From Serripes groenlandicus (lineage: Eukaryota > Mollusca > Bivalvia > Cardiida > Cardiidae), in contig JASEVX010000003.1 in assembly GCA_031761405.1 (NCBI GenBank), forward strand, positions 115,218,116-115,282,115: DNA of 64,000 nucleotides, written 5' to 3'. The notes beneath the pieces were generated by a model. The model had not been told where the DNA came from, did no database searches, and saw only the letters and a program-made list of their open reading frames with translations. This document shows, in pieces, positions 33,701-48,700 of the stretch; position 1 is the first letter of the stretch; every line of letters starts with the position of its first letter. The position numbers and the translations under genes were made by a program.

Positions 33701-36700
33701 CAGAAAAAGGAGAAATTCATCATTTTTTTCAAAAGTTGTCTGCTACAGATTATTTAAAATCTGTCTGGTTGAAGGAAATTTATAAAATCTTTTGCTTAGA
33801 AAATTCATAAATAAGTTTTTTTAGTAAGCATATCTCATTTGAAAAATTCAAGTTTACTCAGATGCTTTCAAAGCCTATAAAGGTTGAATATCATAACAGG
33901 TAAACAATAGGCACTCTAAGGATTTCATGTTAATATTAATAAATTAAACGATAATTCAATTTTCTTTGACATCTATGAATTTTACTTCATCCTTCCAACA
34001 TACAACCTATTTACAGCAGATGAGTTAACTTGGCAAATATATGGAAACACTTTCAAACTGAAAGAATAATTATTGAGTTGAAAACTTTTTGGCCAAATGA
34101 ATTATTGCTCATTATGAACAATTTCTCCTTTTGCTACAATGTTTTCAAAAGTTGTCAGCCAAAGATTCTGCAAAATAATTCTGTATGTGGGAGATGGTCA
34201 AAAGGAACATTTAACAACTCTTTAATCATTTACTTGATCGTGCATTTTTCAGGTGTCTGCTTTGAAAACACATCTGACTACGGCAGGGTCATTTTAACCC
34301 TTTCCCTCATATAGACGCTTTCTGACGCCTCTGCAGCAGACGGCTATTTAAAAACATAGTGACAAAAGAAGAAATTGCACAAAACATGCAATTTCTCCTT
34401 TTGTCACATTGTTTTCCACTTTTAGTCATAGGTAATCCATTCAATTATAGAGATTTTCTACTTTTTTACAAAATATGTTCAAAATCGTCCGTTGCAGAAT
34501 TGTCGTATGAGGGAAAGGGTTAAAACAAACTGGAAAAAGGAGAAATTGCTAAACATTTTCAATGTCCACAATGTTTGCCAGTTATTTTTTGCTGAATTTT
34601 AAAGGGAGCACTAAGTTTCCTTGATTTGTGCTTTTGTTCAAAGACTTTTGTCAGCTAAACCAAAACAGGAACATAATTATGGTGACATGAATATTTAAAC
34701 TAAAGATAAATGTTGAATCAAAAGGCAAACACACTCAAACAACCATTCTATCACAAAGTATAATAACTAGGGATGGGAAAGGGTACCCTAGTAACCGAGT
34801 TCTTCATCAGGCACCCAGGTACCATTTATTAAAACAGGTTATTGAGTACCAGATTAATAAATCATTAATCAACATGCTATTTTATAAACAAGACGACACC
34901 TTTGTTTTAATTCATCTAACTAAATATTTTATTGCATCGACATATCATTTGTGTAAGTGTTTTAATTGGAAGTTTATGTAAAATACATGTTATATGATTG
35001 CATGACGACTTCAGTGTTTATCTGCATTATTATTCTTCACATTAATAGAAAATTTCTACCATTAAAACAAAAGAAAACACATGGAACCACAAACAAATTA
35101 CAACTGTGTTCATGCTGCCAGCGCCTGACATAAGGATGTTTTCAACACTGCAATTACGCACATTGGAAATTATGTAAGACAATGCCAATAAAATCGAACA
35201 TCGTCGGCCAGTCTTACTGCTGGAAACTGGAAGTGTTATGAACAATTGAACGCAGTTTTAATTTTTTTGAGTACCCAACTACTTATTTTGATACTCTTTC
35301 CCATCCCTAATAAAAATTGTTGACAAAAAATGCCAGTTTAAATGTAAACAAATCTAAATTAGTTTCTATTATCAACAAAAGCCATAGTTTCTTCAACTTC
35401 CTATTTGGTGCTCACCAAATTAACCCTTTCCCACATACAGACGACTTTGAAACATTTTAATCAAAAATGTATAAAAACTCCATTAACCATAGTTTAATCC
35501 TTGAAAAGAGTTAAAAACATTGTGTCAAAAGGAGAAATTGCTGGTTTTGAGCAATTTCTTCTTTTGTCACAGTGTTTTCAATAGACATCTGCTGCAGATC
35601 CGTCAAAACGCGTCTACAAGTGGGAAAGGGTTAAATGAAAATATGTGCAAGATGAACATAAATATAGTCTTGTGTCACACAAAGTTTTGATTAAGTGTTT
35701 ATCTAAAAATTTAACTATATGAAAGTGACTAAGTAATTGGTCAAATAAGTTGAAATAACCCTTTCCCACATTCAAAAAATCTACAGCAGATAACTTTGAA
35801 ACTTTAAAGCAATATATACTGTAGCAAATCTCTTATAAAGTGACTTAATAGAATGACAAGAATTGTGGCAACTTCTCCTTTTAACCCTTTCCCTCATATG
35901 GCAATTCTGCAGCAGACGACTTTGAACGTATTTTGTCAAAAAATAGAAAATCTCCATAATTGAATGGATAACCTATGACAAAAAGTGGAAAATATTGTGG
36001 CAAAAGGAGAAATTGCACGTTTTGTGCAATTTCTTCTTTTGTCACTATGTTTTCAAAAAGCTGTCTGCTGCAGAGGCATCAGAAAGCGTCTATATAAGGG
36101 AAACGGTTAAAACAATGTTCTCAAAAGTAATGTGCTGTGGCACATCCATTAAAAATGTGTCTGCAAGTGGGAAAGGTTTGAATTCTACACATCTGAACAT
36201 AAATCATAAAAAGACGTAACTAAGCCTAGCGCAAAAACATGTAAAATAAATACACAGCATCAAAAGTATAGCATCACCGATTACTTCATAATTAAAATTG
36301 TGACATGTACATCATGCGAGTAATTTCTTCTTATTTTACACAATGTTTTCAAAAGTATTCTGAAGAGGCATCAAATTGTGTCTGTATTGGAGAGGGTCAA
36401 TGATGGTATATTCAACTTCTGATCAAGGACTGCACAGTACATCTCCTATGACTCACTGTAGTGTTATGCCTTTTTCAACAGTATTTCTATTATATCACGC
36501 TGACTGAACACTTACTCATGATTCCTGGGTAACACACCAGTTATAAGCTAGCAAATTCCCTTGCCCAAAGAGCCAGGGAGTCATGGTCCCAAATCCCAGA
36601 ACCTTAAAACTCAAGGTCAATTTTGATATCATTATAAAAACAAACGCATGTTCCATTCCACTAATACAGAATCAAACAAGATGTGTTTGTGAAACACTGA

Positions 36701-39700
36701 TGCCCCCGAATGGCAACATCTAGGTCAAAGGTCAAGGTCGCAAGGTCAAAAATACTGACAGAAAGGTCATGTCACAAGGAATACACATGTGAAATATGGT
36801 AGCCGTACCTGTTATGGTTCAAAAGTAGTTGTCAAGGTTAAAGTTTTTCGGACAGACAAAGAGACAGACAGGCCAAAAACTAGATGCCCACCGAATCGGT
36901 GATTCCGGGGGCATAAAAAGGATTTGTGTGTCCAAGAACTAAAGGTGACACAATATAAAAACATAACAGTGATGATATATAGCCCTCTCCAACATACAAC
37001 AAATCTGCAGCAGACGACTTTGAAAACATGGTGACAAAAACCTGAAAAATCTCCATAAAAGATAGATTAATTGGTAAATAAAATTAAAACATTGTGGCCA
37101 AAGCGGAGATTGCTCATCATGAGCAATGTCGTCTGCTGCTATTGTGTCAAAATTTGTCTGCAGGTTGAACAGTTAGAAATATTTGATAAGAGTAGGAATA
37201 GTTATGCAATAACCCTTTCCCTCATATAGACGCTTTCTAATGCCTTTTGAAAACATGGCAACAAAAGAAGAAATTGCTCAAAACAAGCAACTTCTCCTTT
37301 TGCCACCATGTTTTCAACTCTGTTCAGTTATTGTACTTTAATATAAAGGGAGTTTACATGTATTTTCAGGTATGTTTTCAAAGTCGTCTGCTGCAGATTG
37401 GTTGTATGTGGGAAAGGGTTAATCACCTGCTTACTTTTTCAGGGAAACCTATAATTTCACAAATACACAATAAGTAAGGAAAACTATGAGAAAATGCATT
37501 AACCCATTCCAACATGCGGAAACATATTTACGCATCTGCAGCATAGGAATATAGAAATAATTTTAGCAAAAGTAGAAATTTCTCACAATGAGCAATCATT
37601 TTTTTACCACACTTTATTCAATAATTTAAATTTAATTTAAAAAGATTTCCCATTTTTTATGGCAAAATGATTTCAATGTCATCTGCTTTAAAAAGAAGTT
37701 GCATGTGGGAAAGGGCAAAGAGGGAAAAATAAAGCATTTTCATTCTAAAGGAAAACTAAGGATTTTGTTCATACCCTTATTATTTCATTCCATCATGAAA
37801 GCCTAGCATTAAAATCATGCAATTAAGACAAAATTAAAGCAAAGAGATACAAGAGGGACATGAGACCCTGGATCACTCACCCGAAAATGTCCACTTTAAG
37901 ACAAGATCAATATCCACCAGACATTTAATTATTCTGATCAATACAACTTAACGCTTTCTTATTTAAAGTGAATTTGCATTATATGTAAAATATGTCCTAA
38001 TCCTTAGAAGCCATGGTTTTGTTTAAACCAATCAAAATAACTTGAACTAACTTTGTAACTTGAGGGTCACCTTCAGAATATTTCTGCCAAATTATCTAGA
38101 AATAAGACAACTGCTTTAAAAGTTATGCAAGTCATTTTACTCCATTTTTGATGTTGTCCCTGCTATGCTTTTCAAAAATCCAAATGTTTGTAGAAGGAAA
38201 CTTTAAGGAATAATTCTGCCAAATCCTCTTGAAATTAGATTGACAGTTTCAGAGGAGCTGAATTTTAAAGTTTTGTCATCCCAACGCTTTCATTAAATTT
38301 AATTTAATTCTTTGACCAGTTTTTCAAGATGACCACTAAAGCAATATTCCTGGCTGCAATGGATGCAATGGTTTATGAGGAGATGCTGTTTAAAGAAATT
38401 GTTGATGACAGACACAGGATGATCATAATAGCTCAGCTTCAGCACTTTATGCTCAGGTGAGCTAAACATTAAGAATAACAATGAAGACTGTTGGTCACTC
38501 ACAAAGTCATTATTTTTGATTGATATTGTTCACAAATTATTAAGCTTGTACTGATAGAAGAACAAGAGCATCTCTGACAATACTGATCCCCTCAGAGTGT
38601 TATTTTGTACAGATACATGTATAAAAAGTAACTGTGATCTTGACTTTTGACCTAGGTCAGTGAAACGGGAATCCGTCTAAACTTACTTGACAATAAGCTG
38701 CTGTATGAAGTAAAATAAACCAGTGCATGAACCATGGTCGAATACTGTCCCCCAATGAAAGTGCTTGAGCAATGAAGTCCCTTTATACAAACACATTATA
38801 GTCAATGTGACCTTGACCTTTGACCTTGTACAAGATGTGTAGCGTGTGTAGGATTAAAGTGTCATAACAATTGGTTGAAAATAAAAAGTCAATAGAGCGC
38901 TGATGTACTTCCGTTCAGATGTATAATAGTCAGTGAACTTGACCTTTGACCAAGGTCAATGATACACAAACTGGTACAAGAGGCGATGTTGGTGAATATG
39001 TGTGTACAGTTTCATATCAATTAGATAAGAACTAAAGTCGCTAGGACAATGACATCATTTTGTACTTATGATTGTCACTGTGACCGGACCTTTGAAACAC
39101 GAATTTGCACAAGAGGCAATGAAAGTGAATATGATTCACTGTGTGAAGTTTCATAAAAATCGGATAAGAAATGAAGTTGTTGGGACATGTATGTTCAAAC
39201 GTATGTTCATCTGTACGGGCTGATCCCTATATATCCACGACGACCTCGTCCCGAGGATATAATTAACTGTTGATCCTTTTGCAGCAATTGTAATATGAAA
39301 ACAAAGTGTGAAGAGAAGAAAGTGTCCATAAGTAACCCTGCCATTTCTGCCAACATTTTATGCCATGTCAAAATGCTATTTTCATAATCATTTGACCGAA
39401 TCTTCAGTTTGTTTCGACACATATTTTCAGATCAGTCAAGTAGAAAAAGCTAATGACATAGTAGGTTAATGAGCTTAAAGAAAAATTGATTTTAATAAAG
39501 ACTTGATTACATTGTTGGGAAAAAGGGAAATTGATTGTTCTGGGAAAATTCTTCCTTATCACACAATGTTTTCAAAAACTGTCTGCTGTATTGGCAACAA
39601 AAGTTTAAGTCCATATTTGGAAAAAGGTTTTAGACTTTTTCAGGTCTAATAATATACTTGCTAAAAGCATGGAATATATATACATATAAAGTTATAAATG

Positions 39701-42700
39701 ATACAATACTGAAACCAAGTAAAATATGTCACAGGCAATAGAGCACCTGTCAGTTGACACAATTCTTCACACTAAGCCTTTAAAAATATGTTTGCTACTG
39801 AGTATGGACATATCGCACAGTTCTCAGTTCTATCAAGACAATTTTGCACATCTAGGAATAAGCCATGCAAACAAACTTTTCATTCATTCAACTTATGGAA
39901 ATAATATATGAGTCATGTCAGGCAAAAAGAGGGTCTTGTTGCATCCCCTATTTAGATATGAAATAAATGGGTATGGAACTGAACCATGTAGGGCTGCAAA
40001 TCGTGATTTTGACAGAATTTTCTTCAATTAACCCTTTCTGACACTTTTTGTCATAGGTTATCCATTCAATTATGGAGATTTTCTATGTTTTGACAAAATA
40101 CGTTCAAAGTCGTCTGCTGCAGAATTGTCGTATGAGGGAAAGGGTTAAGCATGATGCACAGACCCACCTGGCAGATGCAACAAGAACCTATTTTACCTGA
40201 CAGCTCAAATACACATGAACCGCGTCATGACTCTCTGATACTGCATTAATTATATTTACATACAATACCCATTCAAACATTACCTCATGTGATTGGGAGG
40301 ACTGCGCAACAAATCCACCTCCATGACAATGAAACAGTAAACCTTTAGATTTGGGATCAGCACCAGCAGTTTGGGTTCCTTTTTTAGACGTGTTGACCTT
40401 CTTCTTGTTTATCTGCTACATACAAAGACTAGTTTAGTTATCTCTTTCCCTGATACAGACAACATATGACACCTTTGCTGCAGAAAACGTTGTCAAAAAA
40501 TTGTAGCAACAGAAGAAATTGCTCATGAAAAGCAATTTCTCCTTATGCTGCAATGTTTTCAAATATACGCATTCCTTTCCTACATAGAGATTCCTCTGCA
40601 GCAGACAACTTTGGAAAACATTTAAAAATAGAAGAATTGCTAATTATAAGCAATTTCTCTTTTTACCATGTGTCAACGCTATTCAATTATTTAATTTTCA
40701 TTAATAGAGATTTATCCAATTTTACCAAGATTCTTTTGAATCCACCCACAACAAAGATTTGGTAACAAGAGAGATATTGTAGAGAAAAAGACTAGATTAC
40801 TCCTCTAAATCTGTATATTGAAATTCTTATGTTAACCCTTTCCCCTCATACGACAATTCTGCAGCAGACGACTTTGAACATATTTAGTCGAAAAAATAGA
40901 AGATCTCTATAACTGAATGGATAACCCATGACTTAAAGTGGAAAACATTGTGGCAAAAGGAGAAATTGCTTGTTTTGAGCAATTTCTTCTTTTGTCACTA
41001 TTTTTTCAAAAAGCCGTCTGCTGCAGAGGCGTCAGAAAGCATCTATATGAGGGAAATGGTTAGATGAAGTCTGCTGCTGATGGGAAAGGGTTAATATTAA
41101 ATTAATTTTGCCATATTTATATGCATTAAAGCAGACATTTTCTAAAAATTAATTCATTTCAAACAGAAGTTATAAGACTTTTTATGAATTTGCCTGCTGA
41201 TGTATTTAACATCAATTAAACATTGATAAGGAACTGACCACGGTATGGCTGGAAGACTGTAGAGAGCTGTATTAATTCTTTCCCTGTAAGATACTTATCT
41301 CTGATATTTCTGCACCAGACATCTTTAAAAACAAGCAATTAGCAATGGATCGACATTGAAATTTGAAAGTAAATAAGGTATCTTCCACTAGAAATCAAGA
41401 TGTGCTTGAAAGCAGCTTACATTGCGGGTGAATGAATGTCTTGGCTTGATTTAAACCCTTTCTCTCAGCAGACAGCTTTTTGAAAACATAGTGACAAAAG
41501 AGGAAATTGCTCAAAACCAGCAATTTCTCCTTTTGCCACAATGCTTTCTACTTTTAGTCATAGGTTATCCATTCAATTATAGAAATTTTCTATTTTTTGA
41601 CAAAATATATTCAAAGATGTCTGCTGCAGAATTGTCGTATGAGGGAAAGGGATAAGGAGACGGAACATCAAATAAACAGAATGGACGTTTCATTGTTAAA
41701 ATGACAACTACACCTACCATTCCCTCTCGGAGGACATGAGATATCAGTCGAACACTGACAGGGGCCGGTCCCGTGTGTGCACATGGTGGTGTTATAGTAA
41801 TAGTCTGATCAGCACTGCCCTCTAGTGGCAATTCAAAACATTCTGGTTCCAGCTTAATCAACTCACTTACTTCTACATTTGGGTAAGATAATGATCTCAA
41901 ATGCTGAAAAACATAATATAACAAACCAAGTAATGTATGTAAAAAATAAAAAGGGTTTTAATAATAACAGATGTAGATACCATTCCAACTTCCTTTACAC
42001 TACAGTTATATAATCAACAATGGCATGTAAAGAACAGAAAATGTGTCTTCCTCTAGTCATACATGACAGGGGCATTTTTTTTATTCTAGTCTGTGTCTTA
42101 ATTAGAACTGTCATTTAAGCTGACGTTATATGATATGATAGTTTAAAAATTTGTATAAGTTAATTAAGGGAGAGAAAACTAAAAATGCCTGAATCCAAAA
42201 TCCTGTCAAGCACATCTTAAATTCATGAATATCATTGAACCAAGTTCCTTAAGTTCATAATTATATGATGTACTAACTAACAGTTACGCAGATGCAAATG
42301 ATTTAAGTATACCAGCGACAAACTTTGTTGGCATGGGTATAATCGTTTACGACATATTAAGCATTACCTTAACGAGTAATACCTCCTTTTGCCATAATGT
42401 TTTGAACTTTTCTTAGGAAACAAATCTTCATTTATAGAGATTTTCCTTTTTTTTTGCCAAGATGTTATCATCCAAGTCGTCTGCTGCAGATTTGTTGTAA
42501 GTTGAAAAGGATTAAAATAATCACTTAAAACAACTTACTTGTAGCACAGTGGACTCAGGGATACTCCAAAATGATTTACAAAATTTGATATCTGCTGTTC
42601 TTGTGACATTCACCACCTGCAATAATGAAAGTACACTGTATGTACCGATCAACAGAACCTTAAAGTTATGGTGTTTAACTCCTTCCCATCTACAGACACA

Positions 42701-45700
42701 TCTGCAGCACAACACATTTGAAAACAGTGTGGTGAAAGGAGAAAATTGCTCATTAGAAGCAATTTCTCCTTTTGTCACAATGTTTTTAACTCTATTTAAT
42801 AACTTGACTTTCATTTGTAGAGATTTTTCTATTTTTTTTGTTTAAGATGTTTTCAGAGTTATCTACTAAAGATTTGTTATTGGTTGAAAGGGTTAATTGA
42901 CACAGCAAATGCACAACTAATTGCAATCTGTAAGTCCAGTTCAGATTGTTTCAGAATCTTATTCAGATCTTTTTCACATACAAACAATTTGCTGCAGACA
43001 ATAAAGAAAACAAGAATGCAAAAATATGGAAAAACTCATTAAATGAAACTATAAATATTGGAAAGTTGAAAACACTGCGGGAGAGGGAGAAATTGTTTAT
43101 TAATATCAATTTCTCCATTAGACTCAATGTTTTTAAAGCGTTTCTGCTGAAGATGCAACAAAATGCCTCTGCATGTGGGAAAGTGTAACAGTGACAAAAG
43201 GAAACTTTGCTTATGATGACCTTTCTCCTTCTGTTATAATGTAAATTATTTCTAAAGTTGTTGAATGCACATGTGTATAAAAAGTTAAAATTCCGGGGGA
43301 GTAATACTCTCAAACAATAATACAAAACAATTAAGGACCCCGCTGTGGCCGAGTTGTAAGCATCGGGGATTTCGGAACAGAGTGTCACAGGTTGGATCCC
43401 CAGTCACTGAGGTCATGGTGGAGTGCCCTTGAGCAAGGCATTATTATCCTATTATCAGTATTATCCTAGTCGTATTACAGGTTTATTTACCCAGGGATCA
43501 TGAATAAGTGAACTGTTGCTGTGATATAAGTGAAATAATGATGAAAGCGGTGTAAAACCCCAATAAAACAAATTATAATAAAACAAATAAAAAACAATTT
43601 AAGGTTGTGTTTCTTTCTTTTCATCGCAACCTTTAACCCTTTCCACATTCTTAAATTCGTTTTTCAGTCTAAATATCTTTTCCAGATTCAAAAGTATCTG
43701 GTATAGTTTGTGGAAATTGTGAAGCATGTAAAATGCAGCAATATGGAAAAAAATCAAAAACGTTTAACACACTGCTCACCACAATCAACATGCTTTGAAT
43801 TTTTAAAAAATCAAGTTTTACTCTCTTAACCCTTTCCCACTTGGAGACGCATTCGGACGAATTTGCAGCAGCTTTTTGAAAACATAGTGACAAAAAAAGA
43901 AATTGATCAAAACCAACAATTTCTTCTTCTGCCATAATGTTTTCCACATTTAGTCATAGGTAACCATTCAATTATAGAGATGTCTATTTTTTGACAAAAT
44001 ATGTTTTAAGTCATCTGCTGCAGAATTGTCGTATGAGGGAAAGGGTTAATTCTTCAACATACAATCAATTTGCAGCAGACGACTTTGAAAACATCTAGGC
44101 AAAAGTATTGAAAATCTCTATATATCTTTATGAAAAATTTATTATTGAATAGACTTCGAAACATTGTGGTAAAAGGAGAACAAGAGTTGTCGGAGGACAA
44201 TATAGCTCGCCTATCAGGGCCATCGTATATCAGGGCCTACTTCAGAACAGTTAAAGTATTAGGTAAAGTCGCACAGTATCACCTATTGCAAGATAAAACA
44301 CCTTTTCAATACTTTTGACAAAAATTATAAGTTCAACTAGAATGGAGTGCTCCCCGGAGCCCGTGTGTCACCTGCCGGCGCCTTGTCAGAAAATTTTAAT
44401 TTTTGATAGAAAAGGGGCAATAACTCTGATATAAAAAATATTTGGATTATCCCCCTTTTGTGAACCCATCACAAAAATTGATATAAACATTTGTCAGAAG
44501 TTTCAATCCAATCCTTTGAGCAGAAAAAAAGTAATTTGAATATTTGACAGAAAAGGGGCAATAACTCTGATATAAAAATATTTGGATTATCCCCCTTTTG
44601 TGAACCCATCATACACATTGATATAAACATTTGTAAGAAGTTTCAATCCAATCCTTTGAGTAGATTCAATTTTTGACAGAAAAGGGCCAATAACTCTGAT
44701 ATAAAAATATTTGGATTATCCCCCTTTTTGTGAACCCATCATACACATTGATATAAACATTTGTCAGAAGTTTCAATCCAATCCTTTGAGTAGAAAAAAA
44801 GTTATTTGAAAATTTAAATTTTTGACAGAAAAGGGGCAATAACTCTGATATAAAATTATTTGGATTATCGCCCTTTTGTGAACCAATCACACACATTGAT
44901 AAAAACATTTGTCAGAAGTTTCAATCTAATCCTTTGAGTAGAACAAAAGTTATTGAAAACGTGACGAAAAAAGTGTGACGGACAGACAGACGCCGGATAA
45001 AAAAAAAAAATAGACAGACAGACGTCGAATAAAAAAAAAAGTAACATTTGTCAGAAGTTTCGATCCAATCCTTCGGGTAGAAAAAAAGTTATTTGAAAAT
45101 TTAATTTTTTGACAGAAAAGGGGCAATAACTCTGATATAAAATTATTTGGATTATCCCCCTTTTGTGAACCAATCACACACATTGATATAAACATTTGTC
45201 AGAAGTTTCGATCTAATCCTTTGAGTAGAAAAAAAGTTATTTGAAAACGTGACGAAAAAGTTAGATTTTTTGACAGAAAAGGGGCAATAACTCTGATATA
45301 ACTTGACCTTGACCCAGGGTAAGGACAGGTGTAGTGGGGTGCGTAGATGGACCAATAGTTCCTAAATGTATAAACTAAATATGAAAGCAATCAATGTCAT
45401 AATAGTGAATGCAGAGTGATATGTTAAACGTTAAACGCAAACCTTAAACCTTGTAACTGAACCAAGTAGAAATGACCTTGACCTTGACCCAGGTGCAGGA
45501 CGGGTGTAGTGGTGTGCGCAGATGGATGACCAATAGTTCCTAAATGTATAAACTAAATATGAAAGCAATCAATGTCATAATAGTGACTGCAGAGTGATAT
45601 GTTAAACGTTAAACGCAAACCTTAAACCTTGTAACTGAACCAAGTAGAAATGACCTTGACCTTGACCCAGGGTCAGAACGGGTGTAGTGGTGTGCGTAGA

Positions 45701-48700
45701 TGGATGACCAATAGTTCCTAAATGTATAAACTAAATATGAAAGCAATCAATGTCATAATAGTGAATGCAGAGTGATATGTTAAACGTTAAACGCAAACCT
45801 TAAACCTTGTAACTGAACCAAGTAGAACCAAGTAGAAATGACCTTGACCTTCACCCAGGGTCAGGACGGGTGTAGTGGTGTGCGTAGATGGATGACAAAT
45901 GGTTCCTAAAGGTATAAACCCTTAAAACCCAAATGAAAACCTTAAACACAAACCTTAAACCCAAACCTTAAACCTAGGTGTCTACGCCACCGCCGACGCC
46001 GGGGGTAACACATAAGCTCTCCTGTACTTCGTACTGGCGAGCTAAAAAGCAGCGTTAAACACCTATGGATAATTTCAGGATCCTACATAAGATGTAAACT
46101 TATTAACAATTCATACCTGTTTGGCTCTCATATCTTGATCCACAATGTATTTGCTGCTGTTCAATAGAGAAGAGGCGAGTAGAATAACTTGTGAAGATTC
46201 CTCATAACATTCACTGAAAGTTGCCATGACAACCATGATTACTTGTAACAGTTTCTGTATGGAATCACTGAACTAAAAAAAGAAAAATAATTCATTAACA
46301 AAAATAACTGTTGAGCCCTCCTTACTTTGATGCTAATTTTCTTTTTCATCAAGAGCAATTTCACATTTATTTTTTTCAAACAAAATTCTGCTGCAGTGGA
46401 AAGTGGGATTAATCAATTTACATGAATTTACCTCAAAATGGCAAAAAAAAAGAGAAGAGGCTAAGTAATACCTGAAAGCCGAGACATCGTCCATAAAAGC
46501 AGTCAGTGTTCAACATTTCTACTTCTAACAAGATCTCATCTCCCTCAGGATTCTCTTCCTCGTAGAATAGTTCTCCGTCTTTGGTCAAGGCAATCAGCTG
46601 CATCAAGTACCTGATCAACATGAATTTAGTTTCTATTCTATCAACTGCATTAATTCTTTCTCACATGCACAGGAGATTAACGGTAACGCATTTGTTGCAG
46701 ATAACTTGTGACAAAAAGAGAAATTGCTAGCAATAAACAATTTCTCCTTTTACCACTATACATGTACTTCTAACTCTATAAATAATCAATAGAGTGTATT
46801 TAATGATTAAACTTTTATCACCTTTTGCCATAATGTTTTCAAATCTATTCAATAATCAATTTTTCACTTATGGAAATTTTCCATAGGTTTTCCTAGATGT
46901 TATCAAAGCTGTCTGCTGTCAGTATAATCAATAGAGTGTATTTAATGATTAAACTTTTATCACCTTTTGCCATAATGTTTTCAAATCTATTCAATAATCA
47001 ATTTTTCACTTATGGAAATTTTCCATAGGTTTTCCTAGATGTTATCAAAGCTGTCTGCTGTCAGTAACCGTTGAACATGATTTCTGTAATTTTTCATCAA
47101 ACAATACCTTTAAGGTTGTCAAGATGTGAATATTAGAAGATTAAATTGATCAATTCAATATGTAATATGTGTTTTAAGTTTCTGTGTTCTCTTTATCGAT
47201 TGACAATTTACCTTTAAATGTGACCTTGACCTTCAAGCAACAATGGAATTAAAGCAAGTTTGACTAAACACATTAAGTTTGATGAATCTTGCTATAAAAT
47301 ACTTTTGAGTTATCATGTAATTCATTATTAGACAGACAGTAATCCTACAGTCCCCTCCATTGCAACCAGTTGGAAAGTGATCAAGTTACATGACTGATTT
47401 AAAAACTTACCCAAGGCATGCTATAAGCTGCCCTAGTGTCTCAACATAGGCTTCTAGTTCTTTGAGGTAGTGAGAAGACCTAAACAGAAGGTTGTTTTTG
47501 TTCACATTTATGTGCCGACATAACTGTAACAAGTGAAGGATACACCTGAAAATATATACATAAAAGTTGAGCAATATATTGAGAGATGGCTAGAATCAGA
47601 GACATATAAATACAGAAATTTAAATCACTGTGATACCTCGCATTCTATTGCCGCAATTTGCGGGTATGGCAAGAATCTCCCAGATCATAATCCTTGTACA
47701 GCCCTGTCTCAGTCATAGCAAGTGTCTGACGACTTCAATAACTTGGAATGCATCCGTTAACTTGATAATAGAATGACGACAACTATATAAAAAATATAGT
47801 TAAGTCTTATCTGTCCCATCTGTATTTATAATTCTTTGACAGTTAAATAAATGAAATGCAAGAAAAAATCTTAATATTTACTACATTTTTTCTTCTTTCT
47901 ATGTGATGGTGATAAAACATATAATTCATCAATAGGCTGAACAAACGTGAATTACTTTGCATCTGAAGACTACTTGGCGAACCGGAATTTAAACAAGGGA
48001 CACAATCCATACATTGTCAATGGAGGTCATTCCAAAATATATGAAACAGATTTTGAGACCACCTAGGAACACTATATTGGGACCATCAGATCAGTAACAG
48101 TTTGTTTTTTATACCATATCAGGTTATTTTTACCTTATATGAAAGAGGCCGTTTAACGGCCCCTTCCCCTCGGAAAATAAGCATAGTTTTTCCCCTCAAA
48201 ATATAAATTCCCCTCCTAGAGAAAAAAAAAAAAAAAAGTTTTTTCATATTTAATTTTTCGAACATTAGCTTAAATCTCATTTATCTCTCCACACTGAACA
48301 GAATAAAATTTGACTTCAGTTGTAGGCTTGGTGCTGAAATACTTGATATTTTGATGAGAATTAAAGTTGCTGATGTTGCCCTTAGAGAATATGACCCAAA
48401 AACTTCTTTGACAAGATGGTTGTTGTCTGGACTAAGACAGAAAAGACCCAATACTTTGCCATATGGAGCCAGAAATTGAAACACAGTTTCTAGACTATGC
48501 TGTATATCTGACAGCAGCTTCTTTTCACAGCATGTTTTGGACCATGTTTACATTACATTCATGATTGACCATAACTGTGTATTGCACTATTGTAGTTCAC
48601 ATTGTGTTGCTTAAAAAATTAAAGTTCTAATAAGTTCTCAAAAATTAAAGTTGTTTTCGCATTTAGCAAGTAACAAAAAATAGCACTTGCGAAATAATGC

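Noticed and set aside
45001..45014. Poly-A runs near 45001 and 45033 as retroposed gene tails
   Set aside because: They lie inside a tandem repeat with 'gacagacagacg'; no upstream exon-like sequence.
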